Counted from the first letter of the stretch, positions 1 to 5,640 are shown. The stretch is DNA of 6,018 bases from Methanobrevibacter sp. (GCA_031261945.1 JAISIQ010000192.1:1-6018); one strand, 5' to 3'. Notes: generated by a model from the letters alone, not told the origin. Numbers and translations are program-made.

Positions 1-410
1 GTCCGATTCTTGATATGAATGAAATCGAATTAAATGCTATGGTAGCTCTTGAACATTTAGCTGATGCGATATTTTTCATTATTGATGCTTCTGAAACCTG
101 TGGATATCCTATTGAAAGCCAATATAAATTATCAGAAGAAATAAAGAGAATATTTGATGTTCCAATGGTTTATTTATTTAATAAAATGGATATTTCTAAT
201 GTAAATAAAGAAATAGCTGAAAATTCTGAAGATATTAGTTATTTAAATGAATATATTAATAAAATTGATGATTATTTGCTTATTTCTGCTTCTGAAGGTA
301 AAGGAATAGAAGAAATAATAGCTAAATTAGAAACTGTAAAGAAAATAGAAAAAGAAACAGAATCAAATGAAGAAATAGAAGAAGGAATAGAAGAAGAAAT
401 ATATGATTAA
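1..410 (+). CDS. Nog1-family GTPase, C-terminal part (5' end outside window)
   Basis: This is the 3' portion of an open frame that runs in from the left edge. The first full codon is at position 3, and 135 residues are visible before TAA at 408-410. An internal ATG at 15 is not the real start, because conserved family sequence (PILDMNEIELNAM, from the region after switch II) continues upstream of it. The stretch DASETCGYP followed by a Glu/Gln helix is characteristic of Nog1 in the OBG/HflX-like GTPase superfamily. The G4 motif NKMD is at 180-191, and the G5-like motif ISASEGKGIEEI follows. The P-loop, G2 and G3 motifs must lie outside the window. Nog1 proteins act in large ribosomal subunit assembly; that role is known from the family, not shown here. 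The last 25 or so residues form a Glu-rich acidic tail (repeats of EEIEEGIEEE type), which is probably disordered. T-rich terminator sequence follows directly, so it is likely the last gene of its unit. Confidence 0.85.
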   Translation, partial: PILDMNEIELNAMVALEHLADAIFFIIDASETCGYPIESQYKLSEEIKRIFDVPMVYLFNKMDISNVNKEIAENSEDISYLNEYINKIDDYLLISASEGKGIEEIIAKLETVKKIEKETESNEEIEEGIEEEIYD

Positions 411-420
411 TTTTAAATAG

Positions 421-490
421 AATATATTTATTATTATTTATTCTTATTTATTCTTATTTTATTTTTTATACTATTTTTATACTTTTTTTT
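421..490 (+). terminator. T-rich archaeal terminator region after the GTPase gene
   Basis: Successive T-runs begin about 10 nt after the GTPase stop codon and end in eight T (483-490). Two short tandem duplications are embedded: TTATTTATTC at 434-443 and 444-453, and TTTTTATACT at 463-472 and 474-483. Oligo-T tracts on the coding strand are the usual intrinsic termination signal of archaeal RNA polymerase, and no hairpin is needed. The rest of the 411-664 gap is AT-rich with no open frame. A TATA-like element for the next gene may be TTTATAAT at 558-565, but several other AT-rich stretches fit equally well. Confidence 0.5.
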
Positions 491-650
491 ATTTCATTTG
501 TAATAAATACATAATTATAATAATATTAAAAAACAAAAGTATTATTGATAAATTTTGTTTATAATTTTTTATTCATATTAAAATTTAATTGAATATTATT
601 TAATTAACACATAGAAAATTATAATCAAAAAATAATTAAATTATAAAATT

Positions 651-655
651 AGGAG
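651..655 (+). promoter_or_regulatory. Shine-Dalgarno site of the Hsp20 gene
   Basis: AGGAG lies 9 nt upstream of the ATG at 665 and supports that start. The next in-frame ATG (residue 11) has no comparable site. Confidence 0.75.
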
Positions 656-664
656 ATTAAAATC

Positions 665-1201
665 ATGGTTGAAAAAAGAACTCTTGAAAGGGGCATGGAA
701 GAAAGTAAAGAAGCAGTAGATAAACAGATAGCTAAAGGAAAGAATGTTGCTGGAAGAGTAGTTAATGATCTTGGAAAAACAATGGATGATATTTTAATAA
801 ATTTAAAATCTTTTCAAAAAGATCTTGATTCAAAAATAACAGAGTATAAAGAAACAAATCCTTCAAGAATTGATTTAGATCTAATTGATTCTGGAGAAGT
901 TTTATATATAAAAGCAGATCTTCCCGGAGTAGCTAAAGAAGATATTGATATTGAAATTGTAGGCAAAGAATTAACAATTTCTGCTTTCTTTGGTTTTGGT
1001 TGTGAAGATAATGATAATGAATCTCATAAAGATGAATGTAATTTCTTAATTAAAGGAAGAAAATATGGTCCTGCTAAAAGAACTATAAATTTACCAACTA
1101 AAGTTAAATCAGATAATTCTAAAGCAGAATTTAAAAATGGGGTGCTTTTCTTAGAACTTCCTAAAATAGAAATTCAAAAATTAAAAGTTGATATTGATTA
1201 A
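665..1201 (+). CDS. Small heat-shock protein, Hsp20/alpha-crystallin family
   Basis: This 178-residue protein is probably an ATP-independent cytoplasmic chaperone that forms oligomers and holds unfolding proteins. The alpha-crystallin domain covers roughly residues 68-168. It opens with a beta-strand region ending in IKADLPGVAKEDIDIEI (82-98), continues with KELTISA, and has the diagnostic A-x-x-x-NGVL strand as AEFKNGVLFLELPK (154-167). A C-terminal IEI at 168-170, with another hydrophobic stretch KLKVDI after it, may act as the I-x-I tail that links dimers. The N-terminal arm of about 65 residues is charged and helical-looking, longer than in many archaeal Hsp20 proteins of about 140-150 residues. 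Residues 109-127 form a Gly/Asp/Asn-rich insertion with two cysteines (C113, C125). The gene stands alone between terminators and has its own SD, so it is probably monocistronic. A heat-shock operator was not recognised. The family call is firm; the client range and exact paralogue are unknown. Confidence 0.92.
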   Translation: MVEKRTLERGMEESKEAVDKQIAKGKNVAGRVVNDLGKTMDDILINLKSFQKDLDSKITEYKETNPSRIDLDLIDSGEVLYIKADLPGVAKEDIDIEIVGKELTISAFFGFGCEDNDNESHKDECNFLIKGRKYGPAKRTINLPTKVKSDNSKAEFKNGVLFLELPKIEIQKLKVDID

Positions 1202-1246
1202 ACTTTATTTAAGTTTATTCAATAGCTATTTTTTATTTATTTTTTT
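1199..1246 (+). terminator. Hairpin plus T-runs ending the Hsp20 transcript
   Basis: A perfect 7-bp stem (TAAACTT at 1199-1205, AAGTTTA at 1211-1217) with a TATTT loop begins at the Hsp20 stop codon TAA. T-runs follow at 1229-1234 and 1240-1246, preceded by the palindrome AATAGCTATT at 1221-1230. On the + strand this is a credible terminator. On the minus strand the 66-bp gap shows no equivalent T-run for the converging ABC operon, whose transcript may end inside the Hsp20 gene. Confidence 0.6.
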
Positions 1247-1267
1247 CTAACACCCTATATATTTTAA

Positions 1268-2101
1268 TCAAAACTTTAAAGGAATATTAGGTTTTATAGG
1301 CATACAAAATTTCTGCTTATTTTTACTTTCAATTATTTCAATATCAATATTATAAGCTATTTTTAGATTATCTGCAGTTATAACATCGACAGGATTGCCA
1401 AAATCTATGAAATTTCCATCTTTCATAATAGCTACTTTATTAGAAGTAGAAAAAGCATGATCTGGGAAATGAGAAGACATTATAATAGCTAAACCTGATT
1501 TTGCTAACTGATCTATGATTTCAAGCAGTCTAATCTGATTACCAAAGTCAAGGTGAGATGTAGGTTCATCTAAAATAAGTAATTCTGGTTCTTGAGCTAA
1601 AACTCTTGCTAAAAAAACCAATTGTCTTTCTCCTCCACTTAAATTTGTATATTCTTTATCTTTCATATGGGCTATTCCAAGGGTTTTAAGAGCTTTTTTA
1701 GCTATTTTAAGATCTTTTTTATTAGGTGATTCCATTAAACTAATATAAGGTGCCCTTCCCATTAAAACAACATCCAGAACTGAAAATGGAAATGTTGATA
1801 CATGTCCTTGAGGAATATAACCAATAATTTTAGATATTTCATTGAAAGAAAATTTATCTATCTTTTTTTCATTTATTAAAATGTCTCCTTGGTTTGGATT
1901 GTAAATTCCATTTAAACATTTAAGTAAAGTTGTTTTTCCAGTACCATTAGGTCCCAAAATACATAAAACATCTCCTTTTTCAATAGAAAAACTAATATTT
2001 TCAAAAATTCTATTACTCTTATTATCACCATTATTTTTATTTTTATTATTACTATTATTTGAATCATAGCTGAAAGCAATGTTTTTAACATCTAAAATCA
2101 T
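1268..2101 (-). CDS. ABC transporter ATP-binding protein, FecE/BtuD type
   Basis: This is the ATPase subunit (277 residues) of the importer encoded by the two genes upstream. It is cytoplasmic, couples ATP hydrolysis to the permease, and is expected to work as a dimer. All core motifs are present: A-loop Tyr12, Walker A GPNGTGKT at 50-57, Q-loop Gln98 in YIPQG, signature LSGGERQ at 154-160, Walker B LLILDEP at 174-180 with catalytic Glu179, D-loop SHLD at 182-185 and H-loop His211 in SSHFPDH. The segment FPFSVLDVVLMGRAPY (104-119) is typical of the iron-chelate/cobalamin subfamily. The ATG at 2101 is supported by SD AGGTG on the minus strand. Oddly, an Asn/Lys-rich low-complexity stretch (residues 14-30) separates the A-loop from the next strand; most relatives have only a few residues there. 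It is the last gene of the operon, 58 bp after the permease. The family is certain; the substrate (iron chelate, heme, cobalamin or another metal chelate) is not determined. Confidence 0.93.
   Translation of the reverse strand: MILDVKNIAFSYDSNNSNNKNKNNGDNKSNRIFENISFSIEKGDVLCILGPNGTGKTTLLKCLNGIYNPNQGDILINEKKIDKFSFNEISKIIGYIPQGHVSTFPFSVLDVVLMGRAPYISLMESPNKKDLKIAKKALKTLGIAHMKDKEYTNLSGGERQLVFLARVLAQEPELLILDEPTSHLDFGNQIRLLEIIDQLAKSGLAIIMSSHFPDHAFSTSNKVAIMKDGNFIDFGNPVDVITADNLKIAYNIDIEIIESKNKQKFCMPIKPNIPLKF
2012..2062 (-). repeat. Asn/Lys-codon low-complexity tract within the ATPase gene
   Basis: This tract encodes residues 14-30 of the ATPase, mostly Asn and Lys with Ser, Asp and Gly, and is built almost entirely from AAT/AAC/AAA codons. 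It sits in a surface loop between the first two strands of the nucleotide-binding domain and keeps the frame. It looks like an expanded simple-sequence tract and may differ in length between strains. Confidence 0.65.
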
Positions 2102-2108
2102 AAAATAA

Positions 2109-2113
2109 CACCT
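2109..2113 (-). promoter_or_regulatory. Shine-Dalgarno site of the ATPase gene
   Basis: On the minus strand AGGTG, the right half of the full SD, lies 7 nt before the ATG at 2101. It supports that start and indicates independent ribosome entry despite the polycistronic arrangement. Confidence 0.6.
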
Positions 2114-2159
2114 TAATAGTTCTTTATCTAATGGTTTTTTATATTTTTATTTAAAATCA

Positions 2160-3170
2160 TTAAGACCATTGAGAATAACCTTTTCTAAGTAAGTATAAGA
2201 ATATTGGAACTCCAATAATAGCTGTTAATATTCCAATAGGCATTTCAATTGATGTAGCTGTTCTTGAAACATTATCAATAATAAGTAAAAAACTTGCACC
2301 AATACTTAAACTTGCTGGAATAAGAACCTTGTGATCAGGTCCCACAATCATACGAGTAATATGTGGAACAAGAAGACCAACCCACCCAATAATACCACTT
2401 ATAGAAACAGAAGCAGCTGTTACTAAAGTACAAGCTACAATAGTAACTAAACGAAGTCTTGAGGGATGGATTCCAAGAGATTGTGCTTCTTCATCACCCA
2501 TAGCTAAAATATTCAAACGCCATCGTAATATCATCAAAACAGCTATTCCCATGAGGATTGGAATGATGATCATTATTAATTTTTCTGTATTAACAGCAGA
2601 TAAACTTCCCATTAACCAATAAACAATCTGAGGTAACTTATCATTTGGATCTGCTATGAATTTAGCTCCAGAAATCAATGCATTGAAAAATGCAGAAATA
2701 GCTACACCACACAAAACAAGAACAAGAATTCCGCCTGCTTTATAGCTTTTTGAAATAGAATAGGTTATAAAAACTGAAATTAAACCAAATATAAAAGAAA
2801 ATAGCTGAATTATCCCGTTCCCTCCTGCAACAAGAATAGCTAAAGCTGCACCAAAACCTGCTCCATTTGATACTCCTAAAATATCTGGAGAAACAAGAGG
2901 ATTTTTAAATATTCCTTGAAACGCAGCTCCTGCAATAGCTAATGATGCTCCAACAAGCATAGCAGCTATTATACGCGGAAGACGAATATCAAATACAATA
3001 GAAGTTATAGAAGGAGAAATAGCTAATTCAGAGTTTAGTGGGGCAAGAAGTGTCATTATAACTTCAATAGGAGTTATTGGATACCTTCCTATTAAAAATG
3101 AAGCAAAAAATAAAATAATAGGTAATAAAATTAGAAAAAATATAGAAAGATAATATCTTTTGTTTTTCAT
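2160..3170 (-). CDS. ABC transporter permease, FecCD/BtuC family
   Basis: This 336-residue integral membrane protein has the usual length for the FecCD family, which has about ten transmembrane helices. It should form the homodimeric channel of the importer. The first helix is at about 7-27. The family block R-L-P-R-I followed by VGASLAIAGAAFQGIFKNPLVSP-like sequence runs over about residues 63-95 (only key parts quoted) and leads into DILGVSNGAGFG (97-108). The AMGDEEAQSLGI segment (223-234) corresponds to the cytoplasmic coupling region that contacts the ATPase. SGIIGWVGLLVPHITRMIVG (258-277) and PIGILTAIIGVPIFLYLL (311-328) are the C-terminal family signatures. The ATG at 3170 is supported by AGGAG 5 nt away. 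The gene follows the binding-protein gene after a 73-bp gap and precedes the ATPase after 58 bp. The motifs do not discriminate between iron-chelate and corrinoid substrates. Confidence 0.93.
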   Translation of the reverse strand: MKNKRYYLSIFFLILLPIILFFASFLIGRYPITPIEVIMTLLAPLNSELAISPSITSIVFDIRLPRIIAAMLVGASLAIAGAAFQGIFKNPLVSPDILGVSNGAGFGAALAILVAGGNGIIQLFSFIFGLISVFITYSISKSYKAGGILVLVLCGVAISAFFNALISGAKFIADPNDKLPQIVYWLMGSLSAVNTEKLIMIIIPILMGIAVLMILRWRLNILAMGDEEAQSLGIHPSRLRLVTIVACTLVTAASVSISGIIGWVGLLVPHITRMIVGPDHKVLIPASLSIGASFLLIIDNVSRTATSIEMPIGILTAIIGVPIFLYLLRKGYSQWS

Positions 3171-3175
3171 TTAAT

Positions 3176-3180
3176 CTCCT
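3176..3180 (-). promoter_or_regulatory. Shine-Dalgarno site of the permease gene
   Basis: On the minus strand AGGAG (within GTAGGAGAT) ends 5 nt before the ATG at 3170 and fixes that start. Confidence 0.7.
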
Positions 3181-3215
3181 ACTTATCTAATAATCATTAT
3201 TTTAAAACTTTAAAG

Positions 3216-3244
3216 AAAAAAATTAATAAAATTTAATAAAATTT
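3216..3244 (-). terminator. Possible internal attenuator between binding-protein and permease genes
   Basis: Right after the binding-protein stop, on the minus strand, come two perfect tandem copies of a 10-mer (plus-strand AATAAAATTT at 3225-3234 and 3235-3244) and then seven T (3216-3222). T-tracts can cause partial termination in archaea, which would make the binding protein more abundant than the membrane parts. The background is very AT-rich, so this may be incidental. Confidence 0.3.
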
Positions 3245-4362
3245 TATATATTTTTTTCTTTTAATCCACTTCCTTTAAGAATATCAAGAACATCTTCATC
3301 ACTTAAATCATAATGATAAAATTCTTTATAAAATTCTTTAGTAAGTTCTTTAAGGTTTATATCAGAATATTTATCAGGATAAAGAACTTTAGCTGTCCAA
3401 GGAATTCCAATGATTATGTTTGCACCAGGTGGTCTATCAAACCATTTAAATGGAGATTGTGGTGAAAGATATACTTCTTTATTTTTTACAGCATCGATAT
3501 TTTTCCATTTTTCATCACTATATACTTTATTATAAAAAGCTGAATCTGTGGTTATTATAAGTTCAGGATTCCATTTTATCACTTGTTCAATTGAAACTTC
3601 AATTTGACCAACACCATCTTGAAGTGGAACATCAGCAACATTTTTTCCACCAACTAAATCGATTAATTGTGCATGAAGTGATCCACTTGGATCTGTTTGA
3701 AGTCCTTCATCACCTTCAGCATAATAAACTCTCTTTTTTTCATTATCTGGAATGGAATCAGCAACATTTTGAACTTTTTCAAGATATTTATTAGTAAAAT
3801 CAATTAATTTATTTGCTTTTTCTTCAGAATCTAATAGCTTTCCCATAAATTCAATAGAAGGAATAATTTTAGTAACATCAGAGTTATCTGTAACACCAAC
3901 AACAGGAATAGCTCCAAATTTCTCTTGTCGTTCATTGACAGTATTTAAATCTACATCTCCCATTGCTCCCTCAATTACAATATCTGGAGCAATAGCTATT
4001 ATCTGTTCATAGTTACCATCTTGTCTTCCAAACCATCCTCCAACAACAGGAAGATTTTTGTATTTATCATCAACATATTTCTGTTCTTCATCTGTCCAAG
4101 CAAAATTCAAACCAGCTAATTTATTAGGAGCTAACATATAAACCATTGTAGTCATTGGAGGAGAAGTAGCTACAATTCTATCACTTTCCGAAGGAATTGT
4201 AAGAGTTCTACCTACCATATCTGTTATAGTTATATTATCTTCTTGAATTGTAGAATTAGGATTATAATAATAAGTAACAGCTATTCCTGCAACAATTAAA
4301 ATAGCTATTATTGGTAATATGATTTTTTTTATTATATCTTTTTTATTCACTTTTTCCACCAC
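3244..4362 (-). CDS. Membrane-anchored substrate-binding protein, class III (FecB/BtuF-like)
   Basis: This is the extracytoplasmic receptor (372 residues) of the importer encoded downstream. A Lys-rich start (KVNKKDIIKK) is followed by a hydrophobic segment at about residues 14-32, fitting an uncleaved N-terminal anchor. The protein contains no cysteine, so it cannot be a lipoprotein. The Peripla_BP_2 fold starts with ITDMVGRTLTIP (46-57). It continues with RIVATSPPMTTMVYMLAP (62-79), VVGGWFGRQDGNYEQIIAIAP (about 106-126, key residues W110 and N117-E119) and PDIVIEG (126-132). The second lobe has SGSLHAQLIDLVGGKNVAD (226-244), a motif common in iron-complex receptors, and WFDRPPG (307-313). 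The earliest ATG-encoded Met is residue 49, inside the domain, so a GTG start is required. Three GTG codons are available (4362, 4359, 4350). I list the longest form, but 4350 has the better SD and a GTGA overlap with the upstream stop, giving 368 residues. The ligand is unknown. Confidence 0.9.
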   Translation of the reverse strand: MVEKVNKKDIIKKIILPIIAILIVAGIAVTYYYNPNSTIQEDNITITDMVGRTLTIPSESDRIVATSPPMTTMVYMLAPNKLAGLNFAWTDEEQKYVDDKYKNLPVVGGWFGRQDGNYEQIIAIAPDIVIEGAMGDVDLNTVNERQEKFGAIPVVGVTDNSDVTKIIPSIEFMGKLLDSEEKANKLIDFTNKYLEKVQNVADSIPDNEKKRVYYAEGDEGLQTDPSGSLHAQLIDLVGGKNVADVPLQDGVGQIEVSIEQVIKWNPELIITTDSAFYNKVYSDEKWKNIDAVKNKEVYLSPQSPFKWFDRPPGANIIIGIPWTAKVLYPDKYSDINLKELTKEFYKEFYHYDLSDEDVLDILKGSGLKEKNI

Positions 4363-5174
4363 ATCAATACAAAATCCGCTTTATCAGTTGGATTTTCATA
4401 CTTTCCATCTTCTGGATTTTTGTGGAGATTTTCTTTTATAAATGGTTTTATTTTCTCTATTTCTTCTTCAGTTAGTTCTTCCATTTTCCATTTCATTCTA
4501 ACATAAGCATCTTCAAGATCATCATATGTTTTGTTTCCAACTAAATCAAAATTCTCAATATTTGGATAAATCCCTAAACTTACAAGAAGATTAAATAAAT
4601 AATTATATGGAGCAAAATCAGGATATTTTTTACCTATGGATTTAAAGAATTTTTTCTCTAAAATCCAATTATTTCTTCCAAAAACTATTAAAAAGACATA
4701 TTTATTAGCTATTTCATTTATATGGATAATAGTATCTTTAATTTCATGAATTCCCATAAATGAACGTGAAGCAACCACCACATCGTAGCTTCCAACATTA
4801 TCGACTGTTGCATCTTCAATATCCATTTCAACAATATCTATATTATCAATATTGCTACTATCAATTCGTTGTTGTAACAAATCAAGCATCATTGATGAAG
4901 AATCAAGAGCTGTGACTGATTTCACTTTTTCAGCTATTAATGAAGTAACAGCCCCTTCTCCACTTCCTAAATCCAAAACTGTATCATTTTTATCAAGAAT
5001 CAATTTTTGAATTAATTTTTCATGAAATTCATACTTAATAGCTATTTTTTCAAAGTGAATCTTTGGTGTATCCTTAGTCCACTTTTTTTCTCTTTTTATT
5101 GGACCAACTTCATCTGCCCAAGCTTTTTCCCAGTCAACATCCTCTGGATTTTTAATACAATCATTAGAATTCAT
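4347..5174 (-). CDS. Class I SAM-dependent methyltransferase, transporter-linked
   Basis: This 275-residue protein is cytoplasmic, with no signal or membrane helix. It has a Rossmann-type methyltransferase core. Motif I VLDLGSGEG (66-74) binds SAM. The acidic residue ending strand 2 is D91 in VTALDSS and should bind the ribose hydroxyls. VEMDIED (115-121) is the strand 3 region that contacts adenine, and YDVVVASRSFM (130-140) is the strand 4 and active-site region. The N-terminal 50 residues (with DWEKAWADEVGP at 14-25) and the C-terminal 100 residues (many Tyr, Trp and Lys) lie outside the core and probably choose the substrate. It is the first gene of the operon, with the strongest SD in the window, and its TGA overlaps the start of the binding-protein gene. 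That suggests it acts on the imported compound, on a chelator, or in signalling its status; this is inference. Small-molecule methylation is more likely than RNA or DNA methylation, since no nucleic-acid catalytic motif such as NPPY is seen. Confidence 0.85.
   Translation of the reverse strand: MNSNDCIKNPEDVDWEKAWADEVGPIKREKKWTKDTPKIHFEKIAIKYEFHEKLIQKLILDKNDTVLDLGSGEGAVTSLIAEKVKSVTALDSSSMMLDLLQQRIDSSNIDNIDIVEMDIEDATVDNVGSYDVVVASRSFMGIHEIKDTIIHINEIANKYVFLIVFGRNNWILEKKFFKSIGKKYPDFAPYNYLFNLLVSLGIYPNIENFDLVGNKTYDDLEDAYVRMKWKMEELTEEEIEKIKPFIKENLHKNPEDGKYENPTDKADFVLMWWKK
4356..4360 (-). promoter_or_regulatory. SD-like site favouring the downstream GTG start of the binding protein
   Basis: On the minus strand GGTGG is followed by five A and then GTG (4350-4348), which overlaps the methyltransferase TGA as GTGA. 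The alternative GTG at 4362 has only a weak, distant GGAT upstream. This favours a 4-nt stop/start overlap and translational coupling. Confidence 0.45.
5037..5050 (+). repeat. Dispersed 14-mer AATAGCTATTTTTT, copy inside the methyltransferase gene
   Basis: The same 14 bases occur at 1221-1234 and 5325-5338 in noncoding DNA. This copy lies in the methyltransferase coding region, where the opposite strand encodes Lys-Ile-Ala-Ile (residues 43-46). Shorter AATAGCTATT copies occur at 3991-4000 and 4300-4309 in the binding-protein gene. Confidence 0.6.
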
Positions 5175-5182
5175 AATATAAA

Positions 5183-5188
5183 CCTCCT
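5183..5188 (-). promoter_or_regulatory. Strong Shine-Dalgarno site of the methyltransferase gene
   Basis: On the minus strand AGGAGG (extended TAGGAGGT) lies 8 nt before the ATG at 5174. It is the most complete SD in the window and fixes the operon's first start codon. Confidence 0.8.
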
Positions 5189-5250
5189 AAACTAAATTCA
5201 TTTCATAATTTTCCTTAATTTTTAATAAATTTCATTAATATGTATTTATT

Positions 5251-5292
5251 AATATAAATTAATATAAAATTCGAATTGTATTTTTATATAAA
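5251..5292 (-). promoter_or_regulatory. Probable core promoter of the methyltransferase-ABC operon
   Basis: On the minus strand a textbook archaeal TATA box TTTATATA is at 5292-5285, preceded by the A-rich CAAATGA as a possible BRE. Transcription would begin near 5260, giving a leader of about 85 nt. Two weaker boxes, TTTATATT at 5268-5261 and 5258-5251, lie in tandem 10-bp near-repeats and could serve instead with a shorter leader. Nothing closer to the gene fits better. Confidence 0.5.
5268..5277. promoter_or_regulatory. Candidate operator palindrome AATTCGAATT
   Basis: This perfect 10-bp palindrome lies just downstream of the best TATA box and abuts the second candidate box, so a bound protein would block either TBP/TFB or polymerase. 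An 11-nt stretch, AAAATTCGAAT, recurs 90 bp away (5266-5276 and 5356-5366). No regulator is encoded in the window. Metal-dependent repressors commonly control such importers, but assigning one here would be a guess. Confidence 0.35.
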
Positions 5293-5314
5293 TCATTTGA
5301 TTATTATAATATAT

Positions 5315-5339
5315 ATAGCTATCTAATAGCTATTTTTTT
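5315..5339 (+). terminator. Hairpin with T-run upstream of the operon promoter
   Basis: Two copies of ATAGCTAT (5315-5322 and 5326-5333) separated by CTA can pair into an 8-bp stem, followed by seven T (5333-5339) on the + strand. It looks like an intrinsic terminator, but no + strand gene lies upstream, only the operon's antisense. It may stop antisense transcription, or may be just a doubled copy of the dispersed TAGCTA element. Confidence 0.4.
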
Positions 5340-5448
5340 AATTTAAAGCCATGTGAAAATTCGAATGGAAATAATATACAGATGAATAAAAATCATGTTT
5401 AATGATATTAGAATAGCTAAATTTAAAAATAAAATTTTTTAATAATAT

Positions 5449-5510
5449 ATTAATCGATTAGACTTTGTTTTACTGAAATAATTAAAATTTAAATTCAATA
5501 TTCGATTAAT
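5449..5510. repeat. TCGA-centred palindrome and inverted repeat
   Basis: TAATCGATTA at 5451-5460 is a perfect 10-bp palindrome. ATTAATCGA (5449-5457) is matched by its reverse complement TCGATTAAT at 5502-5510, giving 9-bp arms 44 bp apart. Related TCGA-centred sites lie at 5268-5277 and 5359-5366. Confidence 0.5.
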
Positions 5511-5572
5511 TTTTCAATTAATTATTTAATATTAGTTTAATAATAATTTAGCAGTATTAAAATTAAGTAATT

Positions 5573-5595
5573 ATTAATAATATTAATAATATTAA
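5573..5595. repeat. Tandem 9-bp repeat ATTAATAAT
   Basis: Two perfect copies (5573-5581, 5582-5590) are followed by a partial third ending at 5595. The arrangement is simple and AT-only. Confidence 0.7.
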
Positions 5596-5615
5596 ACATA
5601 TTCATAATTTTCAGA

Positions 5616-5640
5616 ATATTTATAATATTTATAATATTTA
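5616..5640. repeat. Tandem 9-bp repeat ATATTTATA
   Basis: Two perfect copies (5616-5624, 5625-5633) are followed by seven bases of a third. It has the same 9-bp period as the neighbouring repeat at 5573 but a different unit. Confidence 0.7.

Noticed and set aside
15..410. A complete small GTPase-like protein starting at ATG 15
   Set aside because: Conserved Nog1 sequence continues upstream of this ATG to the window edge, and the P-loop and switch motifs would be missing. It is a truncated view of a larger gene.
3591..3794. 67-codon open frame on the + strand, rich in His and Gln
   Set aside because: It lies wholly antisense within the well-supported binding-protein gene, has no SD, and its odd composition is the expected reverse reading of that gene's codons.
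5175..5290. Cobalamin or metal riboswitch in the operon leader
   Set aside because: The leader of about 85 nt is almost pure A/T with no G/C-rich stems and nothing like a conserved B12-box, so no riboswitch is supported.
5571..5640. CRISPR-like array
   Set aside because: The repeats are 9 bp, directly tandem and without spacers, and no cas gene is nearby.
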